DNA of 11,284 nt from Treponema_I sp045597345 (GTDB lineage: Bacteria; Spirochaetota; Spirochaetia; Treponematales; Treponemataceae), in the NCBI GenBank assembly GCA_045597345.1, contig JAZLJW010000265.1, positions 1 to 11,284 of the forward strand, given 5' to 3'. The translations under genes were made by a program, and so were the position numbers. The notes beneath the pieces were generated by a model. It was not told the origin of the DNA, searched no databases, and was given only the letters and a program-made list of their open reading frames with translations. This document shows positions 1 to 6,568 of this stretch, piece after piece (position 1 is the first letter of the stretch; every line of letters begins with the position of its first letter).

Positions 1-152
1 CCCTGAACTAGTTTCAGGGTCTCATCATAACTCCACAAATCTACCGGATTGCCAGTACATGCAAAACCGCTGTGAATGACGTTACAACTGTTGAGTTTTG
101 CGTTAGCAAAACTCAGTAAGGTTGTGTTGCAATGCAACACAACCGACCGTCG
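1..152 (-). CDS. Doubtful open frame at left edge (partial)
   Basis: One minus-strand frame is open from a TAG at 155-153 to the window edge, about 50 codons. The part towards the edge (71-3) reads like protein, including GFACTGNPVDLWSYDETLKL. No ATG exists in this frame; GTG at 140-138, TTG at 137-135 and CTG at 116-114 are the only candidate starts, and none has a clear Shine-Dalgarno. The upstream half of the frame runs through two near-perfect palindromes (92-144), which is unusual for coding DNA and suggests a repeat inserted in, or fused to, the start of a gene. An open run this short can arise by chance, so this is weak. I do not recognise the family. Confidence 0.2.
89..144. repeat. 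Two adjacent strong hairpins
   Basis: The first palindrome pairs TGAGTTTTGC (92-101) with GCAAAACTCA (106-115) around a GTTA loop, extendable to 13 pairs with wobbles (89-118). The second pairs GGTTGTGTTGCA (120-131) with TGCAACACAACC (133-144), 12 complementary bases a side around one central base, so about 10 pairs with a 5-base loop in RNA. They lie back to back, 1-4 bases apart. No T-run follows either on either strand, so they do not look like ordinary intrinsic terminators. Arrangement suggests an interspersed REP/MITE-like element, by inference. Confidence 0.75.
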
Positions 153-164
153 CTATTGGTGAAT

Positions 165-212
165 CCCGGCGTAGAAACTATATATAGTTCATGCTGCCGC
201 ATAAACGCCGGG
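165..212. repeat. Inverted repeat with inner palindrome
   Basis: CCCGGCGT (165-172) is the exact inverse of ACGCCGGG (205-212). Inside lies the perfect 14-base palindrome AACTATATATAGTT (176-189). It follows directly after the two hairpins at 92-144 and may be part of the same element. Confidence 0.6.
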
Positions 213-425
213 CTTCAACAATTTTTGCCTGTACTGTCCCTCCTCTCGATTTGTGGTATTTCTGTTCAATTTTCGTTGCTGTGTAGCATTCAGCATCACT
301 TTTTTACGGACAGAGCGTAATTAAAAAACTGTCTGATTTTAGAAAGTTTTTAACCTGCAACTAAAAAACTTTGCATTAAGCAACCTGAAAAGTCTTGAAG
401 ATTACTATGCAGTAGATTTCATTTT

Positions 426-511
426 TTCTGTCTGTAGAAAATATTGGCGTCAGACAGGAAAATATATCGAAAAAAATCCTGTCTGCAGCGCAATATAGCC
501 TGCAGACAGGA
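426..511. repeat. Alternating inverted CAGACAGGA repeats
   Basis: Four copies of a 9-base motif alternate in orientation at a near-constant step: TTCTGTCTG (426-434), CAGACAGGA (451-459), TCCTGTCTG (477-485), CAGACAGGA (503-511). Start-to-start distances are 25, 26 and 26. The two forward copies continue identically as AAAT. Weaker related pieces lie upstream, at 307-315 (CGGACAGAG) and 327-335 (AACTGTCTG). The core GACAGGAAAAT recurs exactly at 3009-3019 and inverted at 3140-3150. Function unknown; it could be a binding-site array or a stack of alternative hairpins. Confidence 0.7.
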
Positions 512-540
512 AAATTGCTCATAACTATGTGATTACACCA

Positions 541-660
541 AAGCGGGCGTGGCGGGCCGGCGATTGAGGCCCGCTGGGTGGGGTGTGGAGCAGACACCGC
601 AGCGAGGCGTGTGCAGCGCCGATGCGAGGAGGCTGCGACCAGGGGCGGTGCTCCGCCCCT
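541..660. repeat. GC-rich intergenic element with hairpins
   Basis: This stretch is much richer in G and C than the A/T-rich sequence before it. It contains a 7-bp stem GCGGGCC (552-558) / GGCCCGC (568-574) and an 8-bp stem AGGGGCGG (641-648) / CCGCCCCT (653-660). It looks like an interspersed intergenic repeat more than coding DNA; no frame is convincing. Its right end abuts the 3' end of the GH65 gene. Confidence 0.5.
641..660 (-). terminator. Candidate hairpin terminator after GH65 gene
   Basis: Read on the minus strand, a perfect 8-bp GC-rich stem with a 4-base loop begins 18 bases after the GH65 stop codon. No U-run follows, so it may be a Rho-assisted or 3'-end-protecting hairpin, or simply part of the GC-rich repeat. 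Confidence 0.35.
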
Positions 661-678
661 TCTGCAGAACTGCGGGAA

Positions 679-2898
679 TCAGCAAGGAATAACGCAGGCG
701 CCGCCTTCTGTAACTACAATCTGGTACCGTATTCCGTGGAATGACAGTTTGAACTGCAGGCGGGTCCAGTGAGGAGGCAGCTGTGGGTCCAGGATAAGGT
801 CCTCATTCCACATGCTGGGAACAACGCCGGCAAAGCCGAACACAATCTGCTGCCACAGACCACCGAAATTGGCAATATGCACCCCTTCTTCGGCTCCCCG
901 TTTTTGGGTATTCATATCAATGGACATGACCTTTTCAAAGAAATTCCAGGCTGCATCACGGCGTTTCAGGCGGGAAGCAAGAATACCGTGAATGGCAGCA
1001 GACAAAGATGAGTCGTGGGTGGTTATGGGTTCGTAGTAGTCGTAGTTAACCGCCAGCTGCTCTTTTGAAGCCATATCCGGGAACAGATAGAGCATTTCAA
1101 GAACATCGGCCTGCTTCAGTGCCTTTGAACGGTAGTTCTTCTCTTGCGAAATAAAAGTACCGAAGCATTTGGAACGGTCCGGCCACAAGGCAGCAAAATC
1201 AAGGTCTGCGTAGGATTCGAATTCGTCGCATTGCAGGATAACGCCATCATCTTTTACTACGGGACTTTTCAGCCCTTTCAGGGTACGCTCAACAGATGAC
1301 TTCAGGTCATCGTCCATAAGGCATCCAGCCTCGGCCGACGCGCCGCTCTCAGAACAATCCCCGCACTCGGCTACCCATTGCAGCGTCCGTTCCAGTGCAA
1401 ATCGCACCATATTGTTGGTATAAGCGTTATTCTGAGTCGTAGGAAGGTATTCATCAGGGCCCATTACTCCCAGCAAGCTGCATGTTCCGTCATGATTCCA
1501 GTCTACACGGTCACACCAGTACCGGGCTGTTTCTATCATAACCGGAAGAGCATAACCGGCAATAAACTCACGGTCGCCGGTAGCGCGGTAATAGTTTTCC
1601 ATGGCGTAGATAATATCGGCTGTAACGTGTACTTCATGGTCACAGTACTGCCAGTTGGGGCATTCTTCTTCGCCAGTGGTGGCAGATTCCCAGGCATACC
1701 GGGCGCCGCGATAGCCGTATGCGGCTGCGTTATTTCGGGCACCATCTAAAGTGCGGTAACGGTACAAAAGCAGGTTCCGGGCGACAGAAGGATCGGTATG
1801 CAGATAGAACGGCAGCAGGTTGATTTCCGTATCCCAGAAGTAATGGCCAAAATAGGCTTCTCCTGCATGGCCTTTTGCACAGATGGCAAAACGGTCATCT
1901 TCCGTGCTGTTTCTAACCAAGTGATACACGGCTGTTCTGGCGGCCAGTTGGGATTTGTCATCACCTTCGATGATGATGTCCGCATTGGCCCACATGGGGC
2001 CGTAAACTGCACAGTGAGCGGCAAAGGCGGCTTCATAGGACCAGGGACAGTTTATGCAGGAACCAGATTCACAAAGGCCTTCGCTATTAGGCAGGTCACG
2101 GCTGGTAGCCACCAGAATGCGTTTTTCAAATACGGCAATTGTACCACTGTCAGCCGCAGCAGTTATGGTTCCACGGAAACCGCAGCGGGTATCATCGGTA
2201 AATGCCTCTGACTGTATGCCCCGGCAGTTTCTCAGACACATACCGTAGGATATGGTATCACCACCGTTGGTTGTAACGAACAACCGGGCCTGCTGGCCAG
2301 ATTCTTTTCCGCCGCTTACCAGGGATGAGACTTCTGTAAAGTGGTTGAATCCGTTGGTACGGACACCTGCATCAATCAGGGTTTCAAAGGTGACGGTGCC
2401 GCTGCCGGAAAGAATCTGCACTTCTGTTTTTTCTGCAGCTTCATGCCGGTTGGCAAAAGAAAGAAAGCGGCGGTGAGTAATCTGCACTGTTGTTCCGGCG
2501 ACGGTGGCTGTTACCGTGCGTACCAGTTCGGCAGTGGGGAGATCAAGATACCGCTGGTAGTTCTGTATTTCTGCCCGGCTCAGGTCAACGGCAGTTCCGT
2601 CTACGTAAAACTGCGTCTCAAAAAAGAAGGGACAGTTGATGATTTCATTGTTCAGCCAGGGGTGGCGGCCGGCAATGCCCGGGATAAAGGTGCCCCACTT
2701 GCTCAGCTGCACCCGGTGTTTTTCAATGGTAACGTTGGCGGGTTTGCGTTCGTATTCTTCGTCCTGATGAACGGCAGCAAAGTTGTCTTCGTGGCTGCCC
2801 CGCACATGCATGTAGCCGTTTCCCTGGCACATAAGGCCTTCGTAATATTTCACCAGGTCCAAGTGGAAAGCATCTTCCGTAATTCTATTCGTGTTCAT
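679..2898 (-). CDS. Glycoside hydrolase family 65 phosphorylase (kojibiose/nigerose phosphorylase-like)
   Basis: A 739-residue cytoplasmic inverting phosphorylase that would split an alpha-linked glucoside with phosphate to beta-D-glucose 1-phosphate. Visible GH65 landmarks, in order: N-terminal GNGYMHVRGS (residues 26-35), FWDTE (354-358), WESATTGEE (403-411), GPDEY (480-484) with E483 as the expected general acid, NNAYTN (490-495), KQADVLEM (595-602), the phosphate-site segment THDSSLS (627-633), and EGVHIANFGG (671-680). Length is near the family norm of 750-790. Maltose and trehalose phosphorylases usually have a NGEECHNEWE-type segment where this protein has the WESA-TGEE form, so a kojibiose-, nigerose- or 1,3-oligoglucan-type specificity is more likely; the exact substrate cannot be read. 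The start is preceded by AAAGGA, 9 bases upstream. No signal peptide. As the last gene after the sugar permeases, it probably degrades the imported sugar. Confidence 0.93.
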   Translation of the reverse strand: MNTNRITEDAFHLDLVKYYEGLMCQGNGYMHVRGSHEDNFAAVHQDEEYERKPANVTIEKHRVQLSKWGTFIPGIAGRHPWLNNEIINCPFFFETQFYVDGTAVDLSRAEIQNYQRYLDLPTAELVRTVTATVAGTTVQITHRRFLSFANRHEAAEKTEVQILSGSGTVTFETLIDAGVRTNGFNHFTEVSSLVSGGKESGQQARLFVTTNGGDTISYGMCLRNCRGIQSEAFTDDTRCGFRGTITAAADSGTIAVFEKRILVATSRDLPNSEGLCESGSCINCPWSYEAAFAAHCAVYGPMWANADIIIEGDDKSQLAARTAVYHLVRNSTEDDRFAICAKGHAGEAYFGHYFWDTEINLLPFYLHTDPSVARNLLLYRYRTLDGARNNAAAYGYRGARYAWESATTGEEECPNWQYCDHEVHVTADIIYAMENYYRATGDREFIAGYALPVMIETARYWCDRVDWNHDGTCSLLGVMGPDEYLPTTQNNAYTNNMVRFALERTLQWVAECGDCSESGASAEAGCLMDDDLKSSVERTLKGLKSPVVKDDGVILQCDEFESYADLDFAALWPDRSKCFGTFISQEKNYRSKALKQADVLEMLYLFPDMASKEQLAVNYDYYEPITTHDSSLSAAIHGILASRLKRRDAAWNFFEKVMSIDMNTQKRGAEEGVHIANFGGLWQQIVFGFAGVVPSMWNEDLILDPQLPPHWTRLQFKLSFHGIRYQIVVTEGGACVIPC

Positions 2899-2949
2899 AT
2901 TTTGTAATCCTTTAGATGATCTGTTTGTAGGTATAGGTATAGAAAACTA

Positions 2950-3151
2950 CCAGTCAGCCAGATTCTGTCAAAACCGCTCAATATTTCGCTTATAAAGATC
3001 CTTTGCTGGACAGGAAAATGCGGGAAGGAAGCCAGAGGCTGGCAAAAACTGTTGCAGGCCGGAACGATAGTTTCCTTGCCGGCCTGCACCTGTAGCGACG
3101 CCAGCGAGCGGTTTTGACAACCTCTGACTGACTGGAAGCATTTTCCTGTCC
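2950..3151. repeat. Interleaved long inverted repeats between permease and GH65 genes
   Basis: Four elements in this 267-bp gap pair in a crossed order. Arm A (2950-2979) matches inverted A' (3106-3135) over 30 bases with about four mismatches; its perfect core is GTCAAAACCGCTC (2967-2979) / GAGCGGTTTTGAC (3106-3118). Arm B, GGACAGGAAAATGC (3008-3021), is the exact inverse of B' (3138-3151). The order A-B-A'-B' cannot nest. Between them sit nested hairpins GCCAG/CTGGC (3031-3043) and GCAGGCCGG/CCGGCCTGC (3054-3087). It is transcribed between the MalG-like permease and GH65 genes, so it may tune their relative expression. Confidence 0.8.
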
Positions 3152-3165
3152 GGTAGAGGTATGAC

Positions 3166-4020
3166 TCACCCTTTAACGCTTCCGGCTGCCAGTCCGTTGA
3201 TAATCTGCTTCTGCAGCAGAATAAAGATAATGATGCTTGGCACAATTACCACGATGGTTGCCGCAAACATGGCGCCGTAATCGCTGGCAAACGCGCTCTT
3301 AAAGTAGTACAGCGCAATGGGCAGGGTGCGTTTTCTGGTGTCACCGGTTAAGGTCAGTGCCAGCTGGAATTCGTTCCAGGCCAGCAGAAACTGCATAACG
3401 CCGGCAGTAGAAAAAGCAGGCCGTGTCATGGGAAGTACAATAGTAAAGAAGGTGCGGGCAAAACCGCTGCCATCAATATAGGCTGCTTCTTCCAGTGTTA
3501 CGGGGATGGTCTTGATGTAACTGACCATAATATAGAAGGTGGTCGGCATACCAAGGGCGGCATAGACAATAATCAGTCCGCGAAGTGTGTTATAGAGCCC
3601 CGTTGCCTGCATGGTGGTATAGAGCGGCTGCAACAGGGCAGCACCCGGAACCAGAAGACCAAAACTGAACATCAGGGTTACCAGCATTTTTCCTTTAAAC
3701 TGATTGCGGACAACCACATAGGCTGCCATGGAACACACAAACAGATTTACCAGAGTAGAAACAACTGCAATAACAATGCTGTTCTTGTAAAACGTGGTAA
3801 GAGGAGCAAGTTTAAAGGCAGTCTCATAGTTATGCAGGCTGAAGTGCTCCGGCAGACCAAAGGCAGCGCTCATGATTTCTTTATTGGTTTTGAACGAGGC
3901 AAAGAATACCCAGATAAACGGAACGATGGAAATCAAAACCAACACGGTAAGGAAAATCCAGGTTAGAACTTCGGTTACCGGATTCTGATTGGAACGTTTC
4001 ATTGTCATTGAATTTGCCAT
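3166..4020 (-). CDS. Carbohydrate ABC transporter permease, MalG-like (CUT1)
   Basis: Inner-membrane permease, 284 residues from the chosen start, forming the sugar channel with the MalF-like partner just upstream. Hydrophobic segments are visible at about residues 17-41, 78-103, 111-132, 146-168, 202-224 and 250-270, so six membrane spans. The cytoplasmic EAA loop that docks the ATPase is clear: LEEAAYIDGSGFARTFFTIV (176-195) followed by LPMTRP. An in-frame ATG 60 bases upstream lies inside the previous gene; the start at 4020 is preferred because AAGGAGG lies 7 bases before it and the N-terminus then matches MalG proteins. It begins one base after the upstream stop codon, so the two permeases are probably translationally coupled. 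Confidence 0.95.
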   Translation of the reverse strand: MANSMTMKRSNQNPVTEVLTWIFLTVLVLISIVPFIWVFFASFKTNKEIMSAAFGLPEHFSLHNYETAFKLAPLTTFYKNSIVIAVVSTLVNLFVCSMAAYVVVRNQFKGKMLVTLMFSFGLLVPGAALLQPLYTTMQATGLYNTLRGLIIVYAALGMPTTFYIMVSYIKTIPVTLEEAAYIDGSGFARTFFTIVLPMTRPAFSTAGVMQFLLAWNEFQLALTLTGDTRKRTLPIALYYFKSAFASDYGAMFAATIVVIVPSIIIFILLQKQIINGLAAGSVKG

Positions 4021-4021
4021 A

Positions 4022-4891
4022 TCAGTCCTCCTTATCCATGGCGTAGATTTTGCGCACCGTAACCAGGGCCACAATGCCAAGCAGAATCAGCAGTACGCCC
4101 TGAGCATTGGCTAGACCGTAGTTGTTGTTTGAAAATACAGTACGGTACAGGTACATAGGCATATTCATGGTAGTAAAACCAGGGCCGCCGTTGGTAGTCA
4201 TCATGATGATGTCCAGTTTCTGCAGCATGGAAGTGGCAGCCAGAACCGTAGAGGTACCGATGATGTTTTTCATCAGGGGCAGAACGATGTAGAAATCGGT
4301 CTGTAAAGGCGTTGCGCCATCAATGGTGGCAGCTTCATAGATTTCCTGAGAGATGGAAGTCATTTCTGCAATAACCAGGATGGTTACCAGTCCGGCATAG
4401 GGCAGCCAGGTCATGGTGATGGTACCGAAAGCCGTTTTTGGATCCATGAACCAGTTCTGGGTAACTTTACTGCCCGTAAGTTTACCCAGCAGGTTGTTTA
4501 CAAGACCAAACTGCGGGTTCATCATGCACAGAAACAGCATACCCAAAGCTGCCGATGAAATGACATTGGGAATGAAAAATATGGTACGCACTGGATTTGA
4601 ATACCAGTGTTTTTTTGCAAGTGGAAGAGCTGCCAGTACACCGATGGCAACATGAAGCGTCGACTGCAGGAAAATCCAGATAACCGTATTCTTTACGGCA
4701 GTCAGGAATCCTTTGTCGGCAGTAATCAGCTGGATATAGTTTTTCAGACCGATGAAATGCATGTCACGGCCAATGGACCAGTCAGTAAAAGAAGTGCTGA
4801 AAAGCACCACTATGGCACTTAAAAATACAAAGGCAAAGAGAATCAGCCCTGGTGCCAGAAACAGAGCGATCCATTTTCTGTTTTTTGTCAT
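4022..4891 (-). CDS. Carbohydrate ABC transporter permease, MalF/UgpA-like (CUT1)
   Basis: Inner-membrane permease of 289 residues, the usual size for short MalF/UgpA-type subunits. Membrane spans are visible at about residues 7-32, 67-91, 102-123, 155-177, 208-225 and 263-281. The EAA loop reads EIYEAATIDGATPLQTDFYI (183-202) followed by VLPLM, with the invariant Gly of the family. The motif NGGPGFTT near residue 234 is also typical. The ribosome binding site is poor; the start is set by the KNRKW-rich cytoplasmic N-terminus. It lies 87 bp after the binding-protein gene, with a stem-loop in the gap, and directly before the MalG-like gene. Confidence 0.95.
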   Translation of the reverse strand: MTKNRKWIALFLAPGLILFAFVFLSAIVVLFSTSFTDWSIGRDMHFIGLKNYIQLITADKGFLTAVKNTVIWIFLQSTLHVAIGVLAALPLAKKHWYSNPVRTIFFIPNVISSAALGMLFLCMMNPQFGLVNNLLGKLTGSKVTQNWFMDPKTAFGTITMTWLPYAGLVTILVIAEMTSISQEIYEAATIDGATPLQTDFYIVLPLMKNIIGTSTVLAATSMLQKLDIIMMTTNGGPGFTTMNMPMYLYRTVFSNNNYGLANAQGVLLILLGIVALVTVRKIYAMDKED

Positions 4892-4931
4892 AGTTATAAT
4901 CCGATTTTGAGGAGTAAGAAAAGGAGAGAGC

Positions 4932-4969
4932 CAGAGAGGAACCCTGGAATTGTCGAAGGATCCTCTCTG
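4932..4969 (-). promoter_or_regulatory. Stem-loop between binding-protein and permease genes
   Basis: On the minus strand CAGAGAGGA (4969-4961) pairs perfectly with TCCTCTCTG (4940-4932), 9 bp around a 20-base loop, extendable by TCC/GGG with one bulged base. It starts about 9 bases after the binding-protein stop and is followed by a pyrimidine-rich stretch (CTCTCTCCTTTTCTT). Stem-loops in this position are known from malE-malF-type operons, where they protect the upstream mRNA or attenuate transcription, giving excess binding protein. Here that role is inferred. Confidence 0.6.
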
Positions 4970-4978
4970 TAATACGCA

Positions 4979-6286
4979 TTATTTGTGGTTAGCGATTGCT
5001 TTTGTCAGAGCTTCTGCCATCTGTTTCGGAGTAATCTGTCCGTAAACCAGTTCAGGATAGCGTACGGCAAATTCATCTACTACGCTGGCATAGGCAGTGT
5101 TATCGATGTTTTCAAAGCGGTACTTGGCACCACCGGCCAGTTCCAGCAGATCTGCCATCAGTGGGTTTTCAGCTTTGTATGCCTCTGAAATTTCTACATG
5201 TTCTGTCAGTGGCAGAACACCAGCTTTATCCAGGAATACAGCCTGTGCCCATGCACCGGTCTTGAATTTCAGGAATTCAAGAGCTGCAGCCTGTTCAGCT
5301 TCAGATTTTCCGTTGGTGTTCAGAATGTAACCAACTTCAAACTGGCTGATAAGACCATCTTCAGGATACAGCGCTACACCAATGCGGTCAGCAAGACCGG
5401 CAGCAGCTTTTGAATCATCAGAGAAGTCAGGACACATCCAAGGACCGTTGGCAATAATTGCAGTGTTTTCCTGCAGGAAGTTGTTGGCAGCGTTGGCATA
5501 GATGGCACCAACAGCGTCACTGGTGGTGTATTTCTGCAGACATTCCTGCAGCATGGTGAGACCTTCTACCATTGCGGTGGTCGAGTAGGTTTCAGGATAG
5601 GTAGTGTTCATGAAGTCGTTACCTTCTTTACCCTGTGAACCGATATATGCAGCCAGAAGAAGGTTGGTAGTCCATGCATTTTCGCCAGTCATCAGAGAAA
5701 GAGGAGCAAAACCTGCAGCCTTCAGTTTTTCGTTGTTAGACATGAATTCTTTCCAGGTCTTGGCAGGAGTGATTCCGGCTTTCTTGAACATGTCCTTGTT
5801 GTAGAAATATCCTACAACCTGGCGCTGGTTGGCAATTGAATACAGTTTTCCATCATCAGTCATGTTGTATTCCATTGCATCCTGTCCAACATATTTTGCC
5901 CATTCAGCATCTGCTTTAAGAGCAGAAATCAGGTCAACAGCCTGGCCGTTTTTAATGGCCAGTTCGCGGATACCGTTTTTGCCGATGATTACATCAGGCA
6001 GTGATTTTGAGGTAGCAAGAATCTTCATCTTGTCTACAAAGGCATCGTCAGAAGGCAGCTCTTCAACAACAACACGGATTTTTCCGGCATACTGTTTATT
6101 GAATTCATCAATAACGATTTTTTCTGCCTCTGCAGAAGCATGGGTTCCTACCATGAAGGTAGCGTAAGAAACTTCAACAACGCCATCATTAGCTTTGGCA
6201 TCTTTTTTTCCGCCTGCAACGGCAGCAGCAGCACACATCAGCAGAGCAGCACCGATGGTGAGTACTTTTTTCACTGTAGCTTTCAT
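4979..6286 (-). CDS. Sugar ABC transporter substrate-binding protein (family 1, MalE/UgpB-like)
   Basis: Exported 435-residue solute-binding protein that would deliver a sugar or oligosaccharide to the two permeases. Residues 1-24 form a signal peptide (MKATVKK, then a hydrophobic AALLMCAAAAVA core) with likely cleavage after AVA and before GGKKDA. Cys18 in LLMC is a poor lipobox because of the Met before it, so a lipoprotein is possible but not favoured. Family features include LPDVIIGKNG (96-105), FYNKDMFKKAGI (161-172) with TWKEF (177-181), and NGPW (280-283), all typical of CUT1 binding proteins. AGGAGG lies 6 bases before the ATG. It is the first gene of the transport cluster, behind a structured leader, and next to the two-component genes that probably control it. 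Confidence 0.95.
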   Translation of the reverse strand: MKATVKKVLTIGAALLMCAAAAVAGGKKDAKANDGVVEVSYATFMVGTHASAEAEKIVIDEFNKQYAGKIRVVVEELPSDDAFVDKMKILATSKSLPDVIIGKNGIRELAIKNGQAVDLISALKADAEWAKYVGQDAMEYNMTDDGKLYSIANQRQVVGYFYNKDMFKKAGITPAKTWKEFMSNNEKLKAAGFAPLSLMTGENAWTTNLLLAAYIGSQGKEGNDFMNTTYPETYSTTAMVEGLTMLQECLQKYTTSDAVGAIYANAANNFLQENTAIIANGPWMCPDFSDDSKAAAGLADRIGVALYPEDGLISQFEVGYILNTNGKSEAEQAAALEFLKFKTGAWAQAVFLDKAGVLPLTEHVEISEAYKAENPLMADLLELAGGAKYRFENIDNTAYASVVDEFAVRYPELVYGQITPKQMAEALTKAIANHK

Positions 6287-6319
6287 GTATTTCCTCCTAT
6301 TATTTCACTGCGGAAGCAG

Positions 6320-6407
6320 CAGCGCAGGGATGCGCTGTATCAGCAGTTGTGAAAGCAACGCTTGAGCAACTGCAGGTAAGAAAAATACACGGATGTATTT
6401 TTCTTAC
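6320..6407 (-). promoter_or_regulatory. Structured leader with three hairpins before the binding-protein gene
   Basis: Read along the minus strand, three stem-loops follow each other. The first is a perfect 13-bp stem, GTAAGAAAAATAC with its inverse (6407-6395 / 6388-6376), around a 6-base loop. The second pairs GCAGTTG (6373-6367 / 6349-6343) around 17 bases. The third pairs CAGCGCA with its inverse (6337-6331 / 6326-6320) around 4 bases. They end 21 bases before the AGGAGG of the binding-protein gene. No U-run follows, so terminators are unlikely. Roles in mRNA stability, translation control or operator function are all possible. Confidence 0.65.
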
Positions 6408-6415
6408 ACCTCCTT
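6407..6415 (-). promoter_or_regulatory. Orphan consensus Shine-Dalgarno sequence
   Basis: The minus strand reads AAGGAGGTG here, a full match to the anti-Shine-Dalgarno complement, yet no ATG follows within reach; the next codons include TAA and then the 13-bp hairpin whose first base it overlaps. The downstream bases AAATACAT recur just after the true AGGAGG of the binding-protein gene, so it may be a relic duplicate of that start region or a ribosome standby site. Confidence 0.45.
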
Positions 6416-6418
6416 GAA

Positions 6419-6434
6419 TTGAAACTTTTGAAAC
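6419..6434 (-). promoter_or_regulatory. Candidate operator: tandem GTTTCAA repeats
   Basis: GTTTCAA occurs twice with a 9-bp period (plus strand TTGAAAC at 6419-6425 and 6428-6434), just upstream of the leader hairpins. A second short pair, CTTGT at 6494-6498 and 6504-6508, is spaced by one helical turn. AraC-type regulators bind direct repeats, so either could be the target of the neighbouring response regulator. No convincing -35/-10 pair was found, as is usual for activator-dependent promoters. Confidence 0.3.
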
Positions 6435-6536
6435 TCAGTGATTTAACTCTAGGGCCACTACTGATGGAAATGAATAGAGCCATTTTCCCAGAACTTGTTG
6501 AATCTTGTCCACTTTTACCCCGTTTCCACCGGAATT

Positions 6537-6563
6537 ACGCAAAAAACGAATAATTTCTTGCGT
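6537..6563 (-). promoter_or_regulatory. Hairpin just after the response-regulator gene
   Basis: In the minus-strand RNA, ACGCAAGAAA pairs with TTTTTTGCGT (10 bp including one G-U pair) around a 7-base loop, starting about 5 bases after the regulator stop codon. The 3' arm itself carries six Us, but no U-run follows. It could end or process the two-component transcript, separating it from the transport operon. Confidence 0.35.
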
Positions 6564-6568
6564 TTTCA

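Larger units (their letters stand above)
1..678. other. 678-bp gene-poor, repeat-rich region
   Basis: Apart from the doubtful edge frame I see no convincing gene here. It holds a small hairpin at 1-19 (CCCTGAA / TTCAGGG), two strong hairpins at 92-144, an inverted repeat at 165-212, alternating CAGACAGGA-type repeats at about 307-511, and a GC-rich element at about 541-660. Open frames in this stretch overlap the palindromes, lack ribosome binding sites and have low-complexity or cysteine-rich translations, so they are treated as accidental. Confidence 0.6.

Noticed and set aside
132..320. 62-codon plus-strand open frame at the left
   Set aside because: Its start lies inside a palindrome and no ribosome binding site precedes it. 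The first part is dictated by the hairpins and inverted repeat, and the rest has no recognisable feature.
376..597. 73-codon minus-strand open frame at the left
   Set aside because: It spans the CAGACAGGA repeats and part of the GC-rich element, and its translation has the look of translated repeats.
1378..1749. 123-codon plus-strand open frame opposite GH65
   Set aside because: It is antisense to a strongly conserved enzyme, and no family features are seen.
2895..3245. 116-codon minus-strand open frame between permease and GH65 genes
   Set aside because: It overlaps the end of the permease and runs through the crossed inverted repeats. Its cysteine-rich translation resembles no family and there is no good ribosome binding site.
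4004..4080. Longer start for the MalG-like permease at 4080
   Set aside because: The extra 20 residues lie within the upstream permease gene in another frame, while the start at 4020 has a strong AAGGAGG at proper spacing.
4782..4979. 65-codon minus-strand open frame upstream of the MalF-like gene
   Set aside because: It is a frame-shifted shadow of the permease start plus the intergenic stem-loop.
6376..6407. Intrinsic terminator before the binding-protein gene
   Set aside because: The 13-bp stem is perfect but A/T-rich, and no U-run follows on either strand.
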